From: Breviolum minutum Mf 1.05b.01
Lineage: Eukaryota; Sar; Dinophyceae; Suessiales; Symbiodiniaceae
Reading direction: 5' to 3'
Length of the DNA stretch: 64,000 nt
NCBI GenBank assembly: GCA_000507305.1
Contig: DF240117.1
Span: forward strand, 8,146-72,145
Shown here: piece by piece, positions 40,916 through 53,200 of the stretch
How the letters are laid out: the number at the start of each line of letters is the position of its first letter
Numbering within the stretch: position 1 is the stretch's first letter
Program-made: the position numbers and the translations under genes
The notes under the pieces: generated by a model
The model's input: only the letters and a program-made list of their open reading frames with translations
Databases searched by the model: none
Told to the model about the DNA's origin: nothing

Positions 40916-42293
40916 ATGGGTTTACGAAAAGTATGGCCCAGCCTTACAGTTTGTTTTTTGTTTGCCAAGAGCTACAGATAGAGATGATGGAGAATTTCGT
41001 TCAACTTGTATTCAAAGACTTTCATTTTGCTTTGATTCCCGCTCTTTTGATGGCCTCGTATCTTTCTCTGGATTGGCTCAGAGGAAACAAGAAGACGGTG
41101 TCCTCAAGGGACTCTACATCTTTAGACGCAGAAGAGGACCGCGCTTCCTGCCATATGGTATCCGCATGCACCTGGCAATAGGAAGAGTTGGAAGATTCAA
41201 ACATGTTCACTATGGCTGGATTCGTCCGCCTTGTTCACATTGTTCATAGGAACATATCAGTTGAGAGATGAGATACTCGTACTAATTATACAGTTTACTT
41301 TTTCGCAGTGACTCCGAGAGGTTTCATGCACTTATCAGTGGGGAGGATGAACAAGAGTACCTGAGTACTGAGTATATAATGTATATATATATATACCTAT
41401 AATTACCTATACTGTCTCGTTGTAATTTCGTTGTTCAATCTTGCATAATATCTAGCCACCCGCCCTGGACCATGACGTATGCAGGATGAAAAATCCGCAG
41501 TGCCTGCTGTCAAAGAGCAGTGCGACGCTGCAACACCTGAGGAAAAAAAGGAACAACCATGTATATAATAGAAATTGCTCTGGACCTGTCTGGACATCAC
41601 AACTAGACGCATGCTACTGCTATATTGATGCTATATTGATTATATTGCCAATACCATTCTTTTGGATGATCCATGTAAAGGATGTCTTTCTACCAAGGGG
41701 AAAAAGTTTGATCTTTGGATGGGGATGGTCAACCGGTCAACCAATCAATCAGTGTCCCAGCTGTAGACCTTGAGGTCCTTCCTGCACTCTTGGCACTTCC
41801 CAACGTCTCGCAGGCCTGTGGGAAAATGCTCGCATTGGCACTCATGTTGTGTCAGTATGTTGTGGTATCGTTACTTAATGTGCAAGCAAAGATGTGCCAA
41901 TCATTTACACCCTGTCGAAGAATAATAAAAACTTGTTGGTGCTTGCGCTTCGGACTGAACATGGCAGAGTGGGGCGTACAATGGAGTAGAAACTGTATAT
42001 TATATATACAGAGATATGTATGTCTTTTATTGGTTTGGTTATTCCTAAAAAAAAGAGGCATGTTACATATATTTTTTAATATATATATATATACATATAC
42101 GTTATTCATATTATATTGTATGTATGTAATTATGTATGATTCATGTAAACATAGTCGTTGTTTAAGAGGAGTAGTTACTCTAGTCAACACTTTGCGCATC
42201 TTTGAGCGTCCACAGGCTTTTGACGTCCTCAAGAACTTTGAGGAGAGCTTTCAACTCCCTCCACGGAGTGGCCCAAATACAAAGCCACGGTTG
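40916..42293 (+). CDS. Exons after TTLL core, host gene uncertain
   Basis: Coding-like + strand exons follow the TTLL core: about 40976-41022 (ELQIEMMENFVQLVFK), about 41313-41365 (DSERFHALISGEDEQ), 41485-about 41543 (after GCAG; DEKSAVPAVKEQCDAATPEE), about 41766-41815 (VDLEVLPALLALPNVSQA) and 42216-42293 (AFDVLKNFEESFQLPPRSGP, then NTKPRL; CACAG acceptor, GTGAGT donor, phase 0). They may form the C-terminal extension of the TTLL protein, which is common in protist TTLLs. No domain is recognised, so a separate gene cannot be excluded. Confidence 0.4.
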
Positions 42294-42540
42294 GTGAGTG
42301 CTAAAATCTAGCGCCTAGGGCCATCAAAGCTGCAGGGCTGCCAGTGAACGCAGCAACATCGGAACTCCAAATCTCAGAGTATCTCCTTCCTGTAAGCATT
42401 TGTAAGCACTACCTTTGCTGAAGGGGCAAATCTGGTAATTGCTTGGACCTCACAAATAAAAAACTGACCCACATTGCAAAGTTACAAATGCAGACATAGG
42501 AAAATAAATCCTGCAGCTTTCCTCGTTCGTTCGCGCTCAG

Positions 42541-42600
42541 GAGAATTGTAATAACGTACGGGATCCTACTGCCTATGCCATCGGCACTGCCAGGCGGAGG
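42541..42600 (+). CDS. Exon with VRDPTAY module (copy E)
   Basis: A clean 60-nt phase-0 exon follows CGCTCAG and ends before a GC donor (AGG|GCACAC). It encodes exactly 20 residues, ENCNNVRDPTAYAIGTARRR, and consists of little else than the module. It lies 247 nt after the exon ending at 42293 on the same strand, so it may belong to the same gene. Confidence 0.55.
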
Positions 42601-43152
42601 GCACACTTTGGCTTTACCTTAAAGCCCCAAAGTAAACCTGGTACGTACCTTTGCTGTCAGGGAACACTTTTGTTTGACGAACTCTTTAAATTTTTGGTAT
42701 CAGAATCCTGAGCGAAAATATAAAAGGTTTCAACCTGTTTTCTCGTTTTTCCAGGATTTCCAGGGTAAAATCAGCCCTGCTCTATTCTTGTTGCAGGGTA
42801 AATCAGCAAGCAGGCACTGCAACCGGGCACCCATTCGCTTGACTGCATGTTTTCAGGAAAGCGGGGAAGGGCGAAAGCATTGGCACTGGACGAACACCAA
42901 AGGCACCAGCCGTTGATCTTTTGAAATTGAGTCCTTTTCAAATCTGAGGTATTCTAAGGTTATATTCCAAGAGTTCTCAGTTTTAATACACCTTTTTGGA
43001 ACAGACCCAAACCTGAAAAAATAGCAGCAGGCTGTAAAGGGATTCCTCTTGAAATCTGGCTTGGGGGATTGCCTTGGGGTGTGCTCGCAGGGGTGTGTTG
43101 CAGCTTTCTTGGATTCTGTTATTGTTGCCATGATGCCGGTCTTTCTTGGCGT

Positions 43153-43155
43153 CAC

Positions 43156-43216
<61 letters not shown>

Positions 43217-43280
43217 GTAATAATAATGATAATATAAGTTATAATAATAATGATGATGATCATCATCATCATAATTGTGA
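43153..43280. repeat. ATC/ATA triplet microsatellite
   Basis: A pure ATC array to about 43216, followed by AAT- and GAT-type triplets. It yields poly-His, poly-Ile or poly-Met/Asp frames depending on reading. I do not regard these as coding. Confidence 0.9.
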
Positions 43281-44222
43281 TTGTCATCATCCACTAAGAC
43301 TACCACTATAATCATACAAAATCAGCATATTTTTTTTGTACAGTATTTTGTTGTTTTCGAGGCAGTGCTCAACCTTCACTTGTCGTGCATCCTACCTGCC
43401 ATTGTGGCTTCGAAACGCTGCAGGTGCCGGAGCCTCCACTTCCTAGCAGGTGCATGGGCTGATGTGTTGGGAGCTAACCGTTAACCATGCCTCCCGCAGT
43501 GGAGCTGTATGTAAATAGCGGCTTTCCCTATTAGACTGCAGCCCGGACATGGCATTTTCAACATGAGTTCTGTGCAGGATGGAAGTGCTTAAGTACTTTT
43601 GAGGGCACTGAGATCATCTATGACTTCTAGCTCAAACTGCAAAAGTATTCTGAGCTAGCGATGTAAAAACCCTGGAGGCTTTTAATGAAAAAACCCTCCG
43701 AAATCTTCCAATGTCATAAATAAGTTTATCCTGGCGGACTCCGGCCGATTTTTATTACTAGACCATTGGACTCTGAAGTGACTGTGACACAGTCTTGACT
43801 GCGATGTGCCGAGGGCACCAAGGGCAAAAGGACGGGTGGATTGGCATTGTGCAATTGAATCAGAAGGTATATCGTATTGGCAATATTGACATCGTGCTCA
43901 AAGGAATGTCATTCGATTTGAGTGTTTGAAAGCAATGGGATATCCCATGATATCCCATATATTTGGATCCTACATTGACCAAGTGCAACTTGTCCAGCTA
44001 AAGTTCACAGCCAGCTGCACCACTCCGTGTCTACTTGAGTGTTGTTTGCATGGTGGTATTATCAGTTTTAAACATTTCAAGTTGCATTGAAACGCCCCCC
44101 CATTCCCCACCTTTTTCTACAGCGTGAAACATATACTGTAATATGGGGGCTGCGGGCAGAAAGAACACAAAAGATCTGTGTTTTACATATTGTATATATG
44201 TTTACATGGGAGTGTTTTACAG

Positions 44223-44362
44223 GTGTTTTCCTTGTGGTTCCATGTGCACATTGCCTTGGATGCCCCGCCTGCAGGAGAAGGCCGTCCTGCTGAGCCGATC
44301 GGTTCCTTCGGAGGCTTCCACCAAAGATTGGTTCCAAGCAATCTGGGCAACACACCTTGCAG
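44223..44362 (+). CDS. Exon of unknown gene
   Basis: After TTTTACAG and before a GTGAGT donor, a 140-nt exon reads CFPCGSMCTLPWMPRLQEKA and then VLLSRSVPSEASTKDWFQAI. The second half is typical of coding sequence. No family is recognised. It lies upstream of the SulP gene on the same strand and could belong to a separate gene or to a longer 5' part of SulP. Confidence 0.4.
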
Positions 44363-44369
44363 GTGAGTT

Positions 44370-45530
44370 TCATCAATGATGCTAGAATGATGCTAGAAAA
44401 TCTGAGTTTGGTAAGTGCATCATCAAGCTGGATCAAGATGTTTGCTGGATATTACTGGAATATTCTTGCCATGTATCAGATGTATGATGGCAGAGGTGAG
44501 TTTTTGATAGCAGAAGTCAGTTAGTCTCCAGTCTCTTCAGCCTTGCTCAGGCAGTCGGTCATCCAGAGATGTGGGGAGACCTGATCCTTGGGTGGCTTCG
44601 AAAGCTTAAAGGCTTTCGCTTCTGGTGTGCAAGTTTTTGTGCTGTAAAGATTTCTGGTGTGAAAGGCGTGGGGTGTAAAAGGTTTGGTGTAAAATGATGT
44701 CACATGCTTTTGGTTTAGAGATTTCTGATGTAAAAGACCTCAACGAGGTCGCGGTGGTCGTGCTGGTCCGTTGATGTTGAAGATGGTGGGTGACACCAAA
44801 AGGTCTTGAATTTAGCAAAGTCTTTCCTTTCACTTATATGTACATTCCGTTGAGAAACTTCCCCCACCAGCTCGCCGGGGAACTCACGTTTTGATTGTAG
44901 TTGCTCCGCTGGGCCATAGGACTTCCCACACATCACAAGCACTCTCAGAGGCATGTACATATCAGAACCCGACGGTGAAGCTGCCTCAACATGCAGTTAG
45001 CATTTGTGATGCTAGTTTCATCACCATGTTTCGTTTGGTATCCAGGTATTCATGTTTAAGGAGCTGATGCACAGGCTTTTTATCATGTGACTGATGTTGC
45101 TGACCCTAAACCCTCCCAGGCACAGTGGTCATCTCAGCCCGCAGATGGGCGAATCAGGCGCGATTGTGAGCAGGCAAAACTGAATCAATGTGTCTCCCCT
45201 ATGGTGCATGAAAATGGGCTTATTGCGCTGCACAGCACCGCATGTCAGAAAGACCGGACTCTTTGAAATACAGTAAGGCTGTAAGGAGATCTTATGGATG
45301 TTTCTTGAGTGATTCACCTGTTTCTGTGCCAAGGATAAATAGTTTAACATTGCAGAAGTGGGGCCAGCTTGATTCAATCGGCTGCTCTGAAGGTCTTTAG
45401 GTCAGAAAGGACTTATCGAAAAAATGCTCTCAGAAACCATCTTCGACTACACCGCAGAATCTGGCTAAAATACCCTCAATTTCCAAGCGGCTCGGCCCCC
45501 TCATGCTTTGAGATTTGCCATCTTCGCCTT
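44370..45530. other. No gene recognised
   Basis: Short minus-strand frames around 44521-44960 lack a recognisable domain and overlap low-complexity TGTAAAA-type sequence. This is probably the 5' region or an intron of the SulP gene. Confidence 0.35.
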
Positions 45531-45535
45531 GCAAA

Positions 45536-48500
45536 ATGCAATTGTCACAAGGCTCCTTGTTGAGGGAAGATTCCACCTATGGCGTAACTCGAGCTGAGAA
45601 AAATCAGCTCATCCAATCCCACCTTCCTTTGCAATTCGAGCGATCTCCTGTGTGGTTCCGGCGCTTCTGCAAGTCTTTTGAGAAAAGTTTGGGGCAAGAC
45701 CACAAGACCGGTGTTATCTATGGGGTCGTGAATTGGATCGTGTGTGTCCCTTCCCTGGTCTCTTATGCTCACATTGTATTTCCACAACCAGTATTTCGAC
45801 CCTATTTGCCAATGGTTGTGAAGATCTACTTCTTGAGTTCAGCAGTGATGCAAGTGGCTATGACTGTGCTATCAGATGTTGAGTTTTCCATTGGCCAAAT
45901 CCAAGATGTTGGATTAATCTTCTTGGCCGGCATGGTTCGAAATATTGTTGCTTGGGGAACAAGCTTGAGCCCCGAGGAGTTAATTGCCACAAGCATATGG
46001 CAATCTGCCATCAGTACCTTCTTTGTGGGTATTGCTTTGATCATCATTGGAAAAATGAAGTTGATCCAATACGTTCAGATGCTTCCATTGCCGGTGGTTG
46101 GTGGTTACCTGGGTTACATTGGCTACTTTTGCTTGGCAGCCGGTTTGGGCATTGGCTCTGGTCGAGAGGTGAGTGACCCTAGCACCTTGTTGCAGCTTTT
46201 CGAGCCATCCTTAGCGCTGAAGATGATATTGCTACTGACAACTGCCATGGTGATGATCGTGGTTCATTTCAGAGCCAAACATTTTCTGGCCATGCCTTTG
46301 ACATTGTTGTTGCTTCCACTGGTCTTTTTTGCATGCACTACTGCTGCAGGTTTGTCACTTGAGGATTGTCGTGCAAAAGGCTTGGTGCCTTATCCAAGAG
46401 GCAGCTCTGGGATTGAAGAGATTTGGCAAATCGTGGACTACAATGAGGTGCAGTGGAGCTTGTTGCCCAGACAGATCGCCAATTTGATTGGTCTCATCAT
46501 TATTGTCACCTTTGGCTCCTCTTTAGATGTAGCAGCCATTCAAGCTGAGTTGCCTACAAGGAAATTGGACTACAACAAAGAGTTGACAGCTATTGGTTGG
46601 GGCAACCTTTGTAGTAGTATGGTATGTGGTGCCACTGGATCATACATCTTTTCCCAAACAATCTTTAGTGCCAAGCGCTCAGTGAAAAGTCGCTTCAATG
46701 GTTTTGTAGTGGCCATTGGTGAATTTTTACTCTTTGTCTTGCCAGTGGATATCCTCAAGGTTCTTCCAAATGCATATGTTGGTGGCATTATGTGTCTCTT
46801 CGGTGTGGACATCATGAATGATTGGTTGTTGAAGTCGAGATATTTGATGTCTCGCGCAGAGTATTCTTTGGTTTGGATCTCATTTAGTTGCACAATGTGG
46901 CTGACAAGTTTTCAGACCTTTGGTGTGATTGAGGGCATGGCAGTGGGCAGCGCAGTGGCCAGTGTCTTTTTTGTGTATCAATTTGCCAAAGTGCGAGACA
47001 AATGGCAGGAGGTTTCCTCAAGGTCTTCAGTGGTAAGACCTCCACAAGAACGACGCCACTTGAATGGTTTATACAACTCCATTCTAGCTATCAGTCTCAA
47101 TAGCTGCTGGGCAGTGCTTCTCAGAGGTGTTTTTGTTTTTACCTTCAACTGGGGGCGATCAAATGAGTTTTGAAATGTGTTCGGGATTGACTGAAATGAG
47201 CATGAAAAGATCATGCGCAGCCAAAAAAACATGGAGAGAGAATTGTCGCACCTGTGGTCAGGTTATGCCTTTTTTGGAACTTCCTTCACTTCCGTCCAAG
47301 CCATCGAAGAGGCTGTGAAACAGAAGGGTGCAAGGTTCGTATGTTTGGATTTGGGCCGCTTGAGCGGCATGGACTGCACGTTCGCAGATCAGATCCGGCT
47401 CTTAGTCCTTTCGTTAGAACGTGACTTGGCTGCAGTGAAGCGATAATTTCTTTTGATTTCTTCCACGTTCTTCCTTGGATAAATGCTCACAAAATATATC
47501 AATGATATATGAACATATTGGTTGGTCCAATTGAGAGGGCTCACAGTTGAAACATGTGATGTATTGCAATTGAGTACTGTAATTAAACTTGATATGATAT
47601 TTGTTGATTGTTGTATATAATATTACCTATTTAACATTGCATATTTCATTTATTTTTTCATTTTTACATTGTTTCACAAGCCATGAGATATGCAGCAGTT
47701 TTTTCTCGTTTATCAAAACTGCCCAGGTGAAGGTGCTCGTGTTTTCTTATCATCGCTGCGATCCAAAACAGCTGGACGTCTTCTCGTTGCTCATGGAGTC
47801 GTAGGCGAAGAAGCACCTCAACGTCCAGTTTTTGTTACATTAGATCAGGCCTTACAGAGATGTGAGGAGATTTTATTGACTGAAGCTGGAAAGTTGAGAA
47901 AAGCACAGTCCAATGATGAGTGGCCTTTAGAAGTCTTATTGTTGGACTATGTTGAAGGCTTTGTGTCCAACAAATCTCGAGCATCTGCAGCTGCAAAGGC
48001 TGCAGCCCAACGGTTTGAAAGGATTGAGTTGAAACAAAACCAGGTCCTCTTCCGAGGTGAGGACCCCGCGAATGCCATCTTCGTGGTAGCCAAAGGGATT
48101 GTTGGTGCACAATCCAGTCTGGACTTTGCGAAACAGCTAGGCCATGTTGGAGCTCTTTTGGCATCTCCCCAGCCGGCACACCGACCTTCAAGTGAATTAG
48201 ATGGTCCCTCTCCTTCTGATCATGAAGGACTTGATTTCCCCTTTTTAGAGGAACACTCCATTATGCAGGAGCATGACCAGCATGGTGTGGGAGCAATTCT
48301 GAATGACACCGCGTTCTACTCCAGAAGGAAATGTGGTGTAGACGCGGTGGCACAGACCGATTGCGTGGTTTTTCGTCTCCAGCGCTCATCGATGGATAAT
48401 CTGGAAAGTGAAGACCCTGTGGCTGCGGCATCTTAGCTTCAAAGGGAGTTGAACTGCCAGGAACTGGCATGGGCATTGTGCGGGGGAGTTGAACTGGCTA

Positions 48501-48676
48501 GAATCAATATGAATGAAACTATAATTTGGCTTGAACTAGCACCACCAAGAGTCATGGAAGATTCCAGCTTCAGAGCCACAGCCCAGGTATTGTTGCAGAA
48601 GGTGCTCTTGCGCGACTTGTCACAGCTCATGGCACAGTTCTTGTGTCCACTGCAAGCTGTTTCAGGTCTGAGCTAA
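45536..48676 (+). CDS. SulP anion transporter with STAS and cNMP-like domain
   Basis: A SulP/SLC26-type transporter, expected in a membrane carrying sulfate or a related anion. Exons: 45536-47126, 47262-47441, 47727-48424, 48587-48676; total 2559 nt, 852 residues plus TAA. Joins are in frame: LRG|YAFFGT (GT), KR|EGARVF (GA) and EDPVA|VLLQK (GC). The start is the first ATG after an in-frame TGA at 45509. About ten hydrophobic segments lie within residues 60-480 (e.g. LPLPVVGGYLGYIGYFCLAA, NAYVGGIMCLFGVDIM). The STAS domain follows (YAFFGTSF, FVCLDLGRLSGMDCTFADQI), then a cyclic-nucleotide-binding-like fold (RIELKQNQVLFRGEDPANAI) ending in a helix with LLRDLSQLMAQF. That fold carries about 70 residues of acidic, low-complexity insertion, and no canonical phosphate-binding cassette is evident, so nucleotide binding is doubtful. 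SulP-STAS-cNBD fusions are known in fungi and protists. Confidence 0.9.
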
Positions 48677-48679
48677 GTG

Positions 48680-50230
48680 CTCCTAGCCCGCGCGTGCATC
48701 GCATGATCGATTTTTGACTAAGACTTCAAGACATGACAAAGGCTGACTAAAAGAGCAGCATCCCGTGGCTTGCAGTTCATGAATGGGTTGTCCCGTGTGC
48801 GTGCATTGTGGACAACACTTGCGATCCACACTGATCGTTTTCACTTGAGGAGGCAGATCCGATGGCTGAACAAGAATGCCACAGACCCAGTGGTTGGGGT
48901 CGACAATCTCAGGGAATATAACTGTTCTTACACCTACTGTAAATAGCTATGTCCTACAGCATTTTGCAGGTTTCAAATTCCGACTGTAGGCAGCCCTTGT
49001 GTATGCAGGGCATGTCACACCCACATTTTTTTTGATTGAAGTTGGGGATGGTCGGTAGGAAGAACTTAGAACACCAACGTTATAACACACATCCCAGCAA
49101 AGTTGCACACTTGCTTGTTCCTGCCCATTCTGCTTGGGGTTTAAGGCTAATCTCAGTGTCAACTTGGACGAGGACAAGGTTTCCCCACAACTAGCCAAAG
49201 CGTCTTGGCGGCACAAATCGTTCGGAAACGGACGCCACGGAGATGTTCAAACGTGGTCACTCAATGCGAAAGAAGGTTTGGACTGACGCTTTTGGAAAAG
49301 GACATCAAGTAAATATATATAAATCAACAGATCAGAGTGTTCAGCTTATTTATGCTACATCAAGTAGGATGTAAAGGGTGGAATGATATTAGTGGATCCC
49401 TTGGTGGCATATCCCTCAACATCCCTGAAACCTCCAACTTTGGGGTTAAAGTTAAGATGCTGCCTCTGCGTAGCTTCCACGGGTTTTTTCGCTTCTACGG
49501 AGCCCTGTCTACTCCAGGGTCGGACCATAGACAGCTGGGTGTAATGGACAGAAGTTGAATCGAAGGGGCAACAATAGCATGAGACTGGCATGAGTACGAA
49601 AAGAGGTTTTAGAAATCATTGCTTTTGACACGAGAATATGAGACCTTGAAATATTCTGTGATATGTCAGCTACAGCCAGTTGCCTTGAGAGAAATATGAT
49701 TGAGTTTGAGTTGAGGTGAATAACTTCAATTAGTCCCAGCGTTTGTTCGGATTGAGCCAGCAAAGATGCCGGGACTGCTCGTTTTTCATTGCCACCCCAT
49801 GGGAGATTTGAACAAATTTGGTGCAAGTTGAGGCTTCCAAGCACCTCTATACAACCTGGGGATTTGAGAAACCAAAAGAATATGAATGATTACATGTTGC
49901 TTCTACTACGGATCGTTCTTATTGTCAGATGTTTTTCCTTTTCTCCAGCAATTTTTGATTGTTTTGCTCAAGAGTGAGGTGGGCGACAGAGAGGCCATGG
50001 ACATTTTGAAGCGTTTCAGCCTCAGATGGTGTCAGTAGCCACACGTCACTGATCGTCACTGTATGATTGTCGTGACACTGCAATGATCCGATCAGCAAGG
50101 GAAAAAAATCAGAACACCCCAAACTCGTGTTTTCATACGGTTAGCCGGTTAGCCAGTTTTAGGCAAGGACTAATTGGGTTTGACGTGAGCCAACTCCCAT
50201 GGCCGTTTCGGTTGGATCCAGCACCAAACA
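48680..50230. other. No gene recognised
   Basis: Short overlapping frames on both strands, none with a domain or consistent splice borders. It is the interval between the SulP gene and the next gene on the same strand. Confidence 0.4.
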
Positions 50231-50233
50231 GCC

Positions 50234-53200
50234 ATGCCGCCACCGGAGACGGACGCTGGCCTTCCTCCGCCACCTCCTGGCCTTGATGTCGTTGATACTC
50301 ATCATGACATTGCCCGCGATATCGGACAACAAGTGGAGGCCATGATCTTGGATGCGACCCAGCAGATATTGGAAAAGAATGGAAAATTTGAATTTGTTGA
50401 GGATTATAGGTCCCAGGAATGGTTAGTAGTTACTATAGTAAATGATAGTAAATGTATGGTTGTAGGTTTGGGGATGTTTTGGGGGTTGGAGGTATGGTCC
50501 ACTTGTGACTGGCACTGTGGGATGGATCGGAGGTTGTTGGAGGTTTGGGATATTTCCACATTGAAGATGCCACGGATCATGGATTGGTTCATGCCAGTTT
50601 CAAGATGTTTCAGGCAAAAGGAACCATATCACGAGTCCAAATGCTTTTGAACTATTTTGGCATGTTTCAGTACTCAAATTATGTAGATTAGATGGTGCCT
50701 GTGCCATCCTGTGCCCTGATTTGGTCTTCTTAAGTGTTTGACTGGAGCTTAATTTGTGGCTCATGGTCGATGTCTTTCTGCTTCATGTACCACTATGTAC
50801 CACTTATATCAGTTGTTCGCAGTGGAATCCCAAAGTAGACGAGTAATGGGATCTGAGATCAAGGTGAATCCGCGAACGTCAATCATTTCCATGTAACAAG
50901 CCATTTTGATGCTCACAAAGTCGCAAAGTTTCATCGTTGCTTTTTTTCTTTGGCCCTGAGTCATGATCAGTCATGAAAGCCATGATCTTATTCGGACAGA
51001 TCATCTAAGGCCAAACATGCGTCTGAGACGAGAGTGGGGAAAGAGATCCAGAAGATCAAACAGAAGATGGAAGCCATGGCAGAGCCTTTCTCGAATTCGC
51101 CACAGGTCTTGTTCAAGATATGTATAGCAATACAGGAATATATTGTACATGCTGTCTTTCAACGTCATTTAAGAATTTATAGGGTAAAGTTTAAGATGCA
51201 GAGGATAGGCCCGCGCGGCATGGATATATATATATATATACAATTATATACAATTATATACAGATTATTTTTTGTATCGGATCTGAAGGGTAAATCAGTT
51301 TCTGGCAGCTTAGAGCTGTGTCGGAGGCCACAGGCAGCCCTTTGTGCAATGGTTGAGCCAACCACGTTATTGCTGGAGTGTTGGCATGACATGTTGACAC
51401 CTTTGTTGTACTGTTTAGTACTGTTTACTGTATACTGAAATACCTTTAATGGGTGTCATGCTGTCATCCCGAAATCGGGGACGACATGCTGCAAAGCATA
51501 GATAGTTGTCTTGATTGTGTCAGATGGTGAGCTGAATCACGCGAACTTATGCGGCCTGATGGAATATTGCACAAATCCGTAAAGTGTGCACGCATATAGG
51601 GACATTACTTCATTATAAGTCCAAGAATATATATCTACAAGTAGTTCCCGGGCGAGCCGGTGGCGGAAGTTTCAAAAGAAAAAGAACTATATAGCAAAGA
51701 AAGAATTTGCCTATAGAATGTGCGCAAGATGACCGACCATTGCGATGTCCAAACTTTTTTTGGGTTTGAACGAAGCTTTTGCCGTTGCATGGCTGTGATG
51801 TCATGTGTTTTGGGGTGATGTGTTTGTGATTTGACTTGCTTTCAAGTGATGTGGCTAGTTGTGAGGTGATTTGTGGTACTACTCCAGTACTACTCTGTAC
51901 TACAAAGTACTGCGCCAGTACTACTCTGTACTACACAGTACTACTCCAGTACTACTCTCTACTACAGAGTACTACGCCAGTACTACTCTGTACTACAAAG
52001 TACTACGCCAGTACTACAAAGTACTACAAAGTACTACTCTGTACTACAAAGTACTACGCCAGTACTACTCTGTACTACAAAGTACTACGCCAGTACTACT
52101 CTNNNNNNNNNNNNNNNNNNNNNNNNNNNNNNNNNNNNNNNNNNNNNNNNNNNNNNNNNNNNNNNNNNNNNNNNNNNNNNNNNNNNNNNNNNNNNNNNNN
52201 NNNNNNNNNNNNNNNNNNNNNNNNNNNNNNNNNNNNNNNNNNNNNNNNNNNNNNNNNNNNNNNNNNNNNNNNNNNNNNNNNNNNNNNNNNNNNNNNNNNN
52301 NNNNNNNNNNNNNNNNNNNNNNNNNNNNNNNNNNNNNNNNNNNNNNNNNNNNNNNNNNNNNNNNNNNNNNNNNNNNNNNNNNNNNNNNNNNNNNNNNNNN
52401 NNNNNNNNNNNNNNNNNNNNNNNNNNNNNNNNNNNNNNNNNNNNNNNNNNNNNNNNNNNNNNNNNNNNNNNNNNNNNNNNNNNNNNNNNNNNNNNNNNNN
52501 NNNNNNNNNNNNNNNNNNNNNNNNNNNNNNNNNNNNNNNNNNNNNNNNNNNNNNNNNNNNNNNNNNNNNNNNNNNNNNNNNNNNNNNNNNNNNNNNNNNN
52601 NNNNNNNNNNNNNNNNNNNNNNNNNNNNNNNNNNNNNNNNNNNNNNNNNNNNNNNNNNNNNNNNNNNNNNNNNNNNNNNNNNNNNNNNNNNNNNNNNNNN
52701 NNNNNNCTGTTACTTTACTGAACTGTTACTTGACTGATCTGTTACTTTACTGAACTGTTACTTGACTGATCTGTTACTTTACTGAACTGTTACTTTACTG
52801 AACTGTTACTTTACTAAACTGTTACTTTACTGAACTGTTACTTTACTGAACTGTTACTTTACTGATCTGTTACTTTACTGAATTTTGAGCATTTTAAAAG
52901 TTCGTAACTCGGAAGTTTCTCATCCAAACTTCCTTTGACTAGATACTACAGATATGTGTAATCTGACTTGCATCTTTCCGTGTGTGTCCCCTTTTTTCAT
53001 GTTTCAATTCGTGTTTTCCCTTGACTTTTTCAGGAGAAAATCAAGATGATTAAGGACAAAGTCGCAGCCGTGGAGCCGGAGAAAGGAGTGTTGTTGAAAA
53101 CAGATCTCCAAGGAAGCATTTCCAAACTTGAGGAAGTTTGGGAAGGTCACCCTTGCTGCAAAAAAAAATCCACCGGAAAAAAAACGGCAACGGGCCGGTT

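Noticed and set aside
42853..43315. Poly-Met, poly-Asp and poly-His frames around the ATC array
   Set aside because: Direct products of the microsatellite with no coding sequence on either side.
51836..52753. Frames of about 280-305 codons spanning the N run
   Set aside because: Two thirds is unknown sequence and the rest is tandem repeat. Not coding.
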